A DNA stretch of 8,415 nucleotides from an uncultured Lachnospiraceae bacterium (GTDB lineage: Bacteria > Bacillota_A > Clostridia > Lachnospirales > Lachnospiraceae), in contig CACYDL010000047.1 of the NCBI GenBank assembly GCA_902773195.1, positions 1-8,415 of the forward strand, written 5' to 3'. A program made the translations under genes and the position numbers. Below, piece after piece: positions 6,050 through 8,415 of this stretch. Each line of letters begins with the position of its first letter. Position 1 is the stretch's first letter. Under the pieces are notes generated by a model that saw nothing but the letters and a program-made list of their open reading frames with translations, had not been told where the DNA came from and ran no database searches.

Positions 6050-6791
6050 GGATTCCGTCCCCGCCGCGCGGACTGCGGGCGGCACATCGCTCGCACAGCT
6101 CGAGACCCTCGCAGTCTCCTCTTCTGACCACGTGTACATGCCTCGTCAGACCTCCGTAGTCCGCGCTGGGATAATAGCGGTCTCCGTTTACGGAGGCGTA
6201 AACGGGTCCTCTGTAGTTCTTCGGGAAGCCGCTGCACTTCCTGTACTTTTTGCCGTAGGCGTTCCTGAGGCTGCCGATCTCGGAGGTGCTGCTTCTGATC
6301 ACCGCGAGGTCCAGATGCGTGCAGGACGGATCGGTGTGGTAGACGGACTGATAGTCGGTGATATAGATCAGCTCATCGTCCCCGCTTCCTTCCTCCTCCC
6401 CGGCGTCATCGCGGAGGCCGTTTTCGCTCCCGATCCACGGGTAGACCCTGGCGCGGAGAGCATAGCGGATTTTCGGGATGCCGGGCAGCGAGATCAGCCA
6501 GCGGTAGGTTCCGACGCTCCGAAGATCAATCCAGGTGCCGTCCAGGCTGTCTCCGGCCAGCGCGGCCGCGGACGCCAGCTGCCTGGCCTTGTTCGAGAGC
6601 TCCAGATTTTTGCTGCCCTGTATCCTGACGGCGTCCATGAAGAGGATCAGGGTCAGACAGGCGATGAAGAAGAGCGGCAGAACGGCGGCGCACTCCAGTG
6701 TCAGAGATCCGTCCTCCACCTTCCGGATCCGCCGGCATACCTGATCTTTCGCGCATGATCCTCGCATACGGTGAATCGCACGGATCTCCAT
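6036..6791 (-). CDS. TadE-like pseudopilin with Cys/His-rich C-terminal domain
   Basis: A 251-residue protein. A basic N-terminus leads to GSLTLECAAVLPLFF (Gly28, Ser29, Glu33) and one membrane helix (about 35-55), the TadE/pseudopilin signature. An extracytoplasmic helical linker (60-110) and an acidic stretch (130-140) precede a C-terminal region with two similar modules. The first is IYITDYQSVYHTDPSCTHL (142-160), followed by Cys186 in YRKCSGF. The second, VYASVNGDRYYPSADYGGLTRHVHVV (197-222), is followed by CEGLELCERC (227-236). The first module has the Tyr-His...Cys...Leu pattern of a small metal- or disulfide-stabilised repeat; the second has lost the matching His and Cys. AGAGGAGGAG lies 5 bases before the ATG. 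It follows the DUF5702 gene by 13 bases and overlaps the prepilin peptidase, its likely processing enzyme. Confidence 0.85.
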   Translation of the reverse strand: MEIRAIHRMRGSCAKDQVCRRIRKVEDGSLTLECAAVLPLFFIACLTLILFMDAVRIQGSKNLELSNKARQLASAAALAGDSLDGTWIDLRSVGTYRWLISLPGIPKIRYALRARVYPWIGSENGLRDDAGEEEGSGDDELIYITDYQSVYHTDPSCTHLDLAVIRSSTSEIGSLRNAYGKKYRKCSGFPKNYRGPVYASVNGDRYYPSADYGGLTRHVHVVRRGDCEGLELCERCAARSPRGGDGIHEAA

Positions 6792-6804
6792 TTTTTCTCC
6801 TCCT

Positions 6805-8064
6805 CTATAGATTTCTGTAGTCCATGGTCTCCTCCACGGGGAAGGAGACCCGGTTCTCCGATCTCACCACCACCTCCGCCGACACCGCGCAGAGACAGGC
6901 GTCCAGACGAAACTCCTGCCGCCCCGCCCCCCGTATCTCGGATTCGGTCATATCCATGGCGCGGGGGACCAGCCTGCGTCCCGACGCGGCGAGCAGCAGG
7001 ACGGCCAGATAGTCGTCGTAGGACATGCCGCCGGGAGCGTCCCTCGTGAGTTCCCCGATATTGCCCTTCGACGCGATGAGCTCCGACAGGTCCGCCTGCC
7101 AGCTGTCCGCGCTCTTGACGTAGGGAATCCGCTTTCCCTCCAGCAGGGCCCGCACGTCGATCAGGCTCTCCACATAGGACCATCCCGCCGCGAGAAGCAG
7201 CTTGATCAGCGGTTCCGCCTCCGGGATCAGCATAAGGGAACCGATCAGAAAAGCAGTCTCGGACAGCTGCGCGCTCATTCTGTCGTCGGTGTAAAGACAG
7301 GCCATGTTCGCGGCGCCGCGAAGAACCATCAGCCTGGTCACCGCCGCCTTCAGGTTCTTCTCATCGCTCTTCTTCCCGTAAAGAATGTACTCTTTCTGAT
7401 AGGCAAGACAGGAATTCCCGGAAGGATGCGTGTAGCTGGAGTAGTACCCCGAGACGTACGCCTTGAACGCGAGACTGTCCGCTCCCCGGAGGCCCCCACC
7501 CGTCGCGTCGATGACGCCCATGCCCGAGGCCAGCGCCCTCCCGCTCACCAGGGTATTGAGGGCGGCCTTCTTTCCGGACAGGCCCCGCTGTTCCGGCACC
7601 ACGAGCTTCATCACCGAGAAACGCCTCAGCTTCTCCAGCACCGGAAGCGGATTGCGGAAGCCCGGCGGAACCGCCGGCACGGGCGGCTCGTAGGACTCGC
7701 CCGCCTCCTCCGCCTCCCGTCTGGCCTCTTCCCGGGCGCGCCGCGCCTCCCTGGCCTGCTGCTCGATGCGCGCCAGATTTACCTCGCCCGCGTCCGTCAG
7801 CGCCGCGCTGCCGGTCTCCTCCACGCTCTCATACTCGGTCACTCTGTCTCTGAGGAAGGAAATGCTCTCCAGCAGCGCCGTGTCTTTCACCGCCTGGACC
7901 GCCTGCGCCGCGAAAGGCGCTCCTCCGGCGTCCGTGGCGAGTGTGTAGCCGGTCAGGCCGCACTGCTCCACATCGAGATCAAGGATCGTCTTTCCTCCGG
8001 AGATGAGGCACCCTTTGCCCGGATCGAGGATGTATTCCGCCGCGTCTTCAATTTCTCTGCACAC
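6805..8064 (-). CDS. DUF5702-family pilus-cluster protein, 5'-truncated
   Basis: From the GTG at 8064 this gives 419 residues. Regions match the clostridial DUF5702 family as I know it: GLTGYTLATDAGGAPFAAQAV near 36-56, a charged coiled coil (about 98-122), GLSGKKAALNTLVSGRALASG near 161-181, SGNSCLAYQKEYILYGKKSDEKNLKA near 215-240, MVLRGAANMACLYTD near 246-260, and SYDDYLAVLL near the end. Full-length members begin with a TadE/G-like membrane helix and about 90 more residues. That part is absent, so the gene is probably broken. The frame stays open past the GTG to 8124, but no ATG and no ribosome binding site exists there, and the sequence turns AT-rich near 8086. The GTG has no good ribosome binding site. 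It is the first remaining gene of the pilus operon and lies 13 bases before the TadE gene. It may be a pseudogene, or its start may lie across a faulty join. Confidence 0.8.
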   Translation of the reverse strand: MCREIEDAAEYILDPGKGCLISGGKTILDLDVEQCGLTGYTLATDAGGAPFAAQAVQAVKDTALLESISFLRDRVTEYESVEETGSAALTDAGEVNLARIEQQAREARRAREEARREAEEAGESYEPPVPAVPPGFRNPLPVLEKLRRFSVMKLVVPEQRGLSGKKAALNTLVSGRALASGMGVIDATGGGLRGADSLAFKAYVSGYYSSYTHPSGNSCLAYQKEYILYGKKSDEKNLKAAVTRLMVLRGAANMACLYTDDRMSAQLSETAFLIGSLMLIPEAEPLIKLLLAAGWSYVESLIDVRALLEGKRIPYVKSADSWQADLSELIASKGNIGELTRDAPGGMSYDDYLAVLLLAASGRRLVPRAMDMTESEIRGAGRQEFRLDACLCAVSAEVVVRSENRVSFPVEETMDYRNL

Positions 8065-8216
8065 CGCCGCGATGTCTGGCCCCTGATAAATTGCATTAAT
8101 ATTTAGAACAAGATTTCCTACTATTTATGTTTATTTCAGGGTTTTTTCAAATTTTAATTTGCATTAGAAATTAGATTATAATTATTTGTATTCTCGATTT
8201 GCGAATAATTTAGCGC

Positions 8217-8244
8217 ATTATAATATAAAATATATTTCGTTCAA
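8217..8244 (-). promoter_or_regulatory. Minus-strand promoter facing the truncated DUF5702 gene
   Basis: TTGAAC (8239-8244 read on the minus strand) and TATAAT (8217-8222) are separated by 16 bases. Transcription would start near 8210 and run into the DUF5702 remnant and the pilus operon. It lies directly downstream, in the minus direction, of the terminator at 8261-8298. AT-rich DNA produces such matches easily, so activity is uncertain. Confidence 0.5.
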
Positions 8245-8260
8245 GACCGAAACGTTCACA

Positions 8261-8298
8261 AAAAAGACTCCGCTGACCTAATGTCAGGGAGTCTTTTT
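8261..8298. terminator. Bidirectional intrinsic terminator
   Basis: AAAAAGACTCC (8261-8271) pairs with GGAGTCTTTTT (8288-8298), and CTGAC (8273-8277) pairs with GTCAG (8283-8287), with one bulged G at 8272 and a 5-base loop. The T-run on the + strand (TTTTT) and the six Ts on the minus strand make it a classic two-way terminator. It begins 24 bases after the stop of the minus-strand gene that enters from the right edge, which it most likely ends. Confidence 0.9.
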
Positions 8299-8322
8299 CC
8301 TATGATGTGTATCTGAGAATCT

Positions 8323-8415
8323 TTACTTGTCTTCATCTGCCTGATTTGGCAATAAGTTTGTGATCACACTGGGTACTTCTTTTGTTGTTCTTTTCTGTCT
8401 AGCTGTATTTTCCAA
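8323..8415 (-). CDS. C-terminal fragment of an unidentified gene
   Basis: An open minus-strand frame enters from the right edge and ends at TAA (8323-8325). It gives 30 residues, LENTARQKRTTKEVPSVITN and on to ADEDK. The fragment is hydrophilic, basic then acidic, and too short to identify. The well-placed intrinsic terminator 24 bases after the stop supports a real gene. Its codons are AT-rich (AAA, ACA, GAA, AAT), unlike the GC-rich codons of all other genes here. A transposase is one possibility, but nothing in these residues proves it. Confidence 0.5.
   Translation of the reverse strand: MENTARQKRTTKEVPSVITNLLPNQADEDK

Larger units (their letters stand above)
8086..8322. other. AT-rich non-coding segment with abrupt composition change
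   Basis: From about 8086 the sequence turns from GC-rich to strongly AT-rich. No supported gene is visible up to the stop codon at 8323-8325. It holds a minus-strand promoter-like element (8217-8244), an intrinsic terminator (8261-8298), and a near-direct repeat around TTGCATTA (8091-8098 and 8159-8166). Its origin is unclear: an insertion-element end, a rearrangement breakpoint, or an assembly junction. Confidence 0.6.

Noticed and set aside
5253..6758. A 501-residue open frame on the + strand opposite the pilus genes
   Set aside because: It is Arg/Ala/Pro-rich shadow sequence opposite four well-supported minus-strand genes with recognisable motifs; long antisense frames are expected in GC-rich DNA.
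7426..8106. A 226-residue + strand frame opposite the DUF5702 gene
   Set aside because: Arg/His-rich shadow translation with no domain; the minus strand carries the family resemblance.
8091..8166. TTGCATTA repeats as a CRISPR or iteron array
   Set aside because: Only two near copies of about 12 bases, 68 bases apart, in AT-rich DNA; no regular spacing or further copies.
8086..8260. Left end of a specific insertion-sequence family
   Set aside because: No terminal inverted repeat, target duplication or transposase motif can be verified inside the window, so no family is named.

Overview
The window is a compact, GC-rich stretch of bacterial chromosome that reads like a Lachnospiraceae-type (Clostridia) Firmicute. 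The grounds are strong AGGAGG-type ribosome binding sites, TATAAT promoters, a clostridial-type MurG, and a Tad/Flp pilus accessory cluster carrying DUF5702 and DUF6382-FHA proteins. The assignment rests on protein family resemblance read by eye, not on a database search.

Left part (1-3592). The window opens inside murG (+), whose first 30 or so codons lie outside. A convergent PLP aminotransferase (-) follows, 6 bases away. A 110-base divergent promoter region separates the aminotransferase from a + strand operon of three overlapping genes: a rhomboid-family intramembrane protease, a HIT-family (histidine triad) protein, and an unrecognised 109-residue acidic protein. Two perfect 12-bp hairpins, neither followed by a T-run, sit 12 and 19 bases after the murG and HIT stop codons. 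One lies inside the end of the aminotransferase gene and the other inside the start of the small unknown gene.

Middle part (3574-8064), all on the minus strand. This is a tightly packed pilus accessory operon, in transcription order: a DUF5702-family protein, a TadE-like pseudopilin with a Cys/His-rich C-terminal region, a minimal A24 prepilin peptidase, a second small TadE-like protein, and a membrane-anchored DUF6382/FHA protein. Together they look like the processing, minor-pilin and signalling side of a Tad/Flp system. The motor and platform genes (tadA/B/C) and the major Flp pilin are not in the window.

Right end (about 8086-8415). Composition shifts abruptly to AT-rich. The DUF5702 gene loses its expected N-terminal part, including the membrane anchor, exactly at this shift. 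The AT-rich piece carries a minus-strand promoter-like element facing the truncated gene, a strong bidirectional intrinsic terminator, and the last 30 codons of another minus-strand gene with AT-rich codons. This looks like a mobile-element insertion, a rearrangement, or an assembly junction. The sequence alone cannot decide which.

No rRNA, tRNA, CRISPR array or recognisable complete mobile element is visible.
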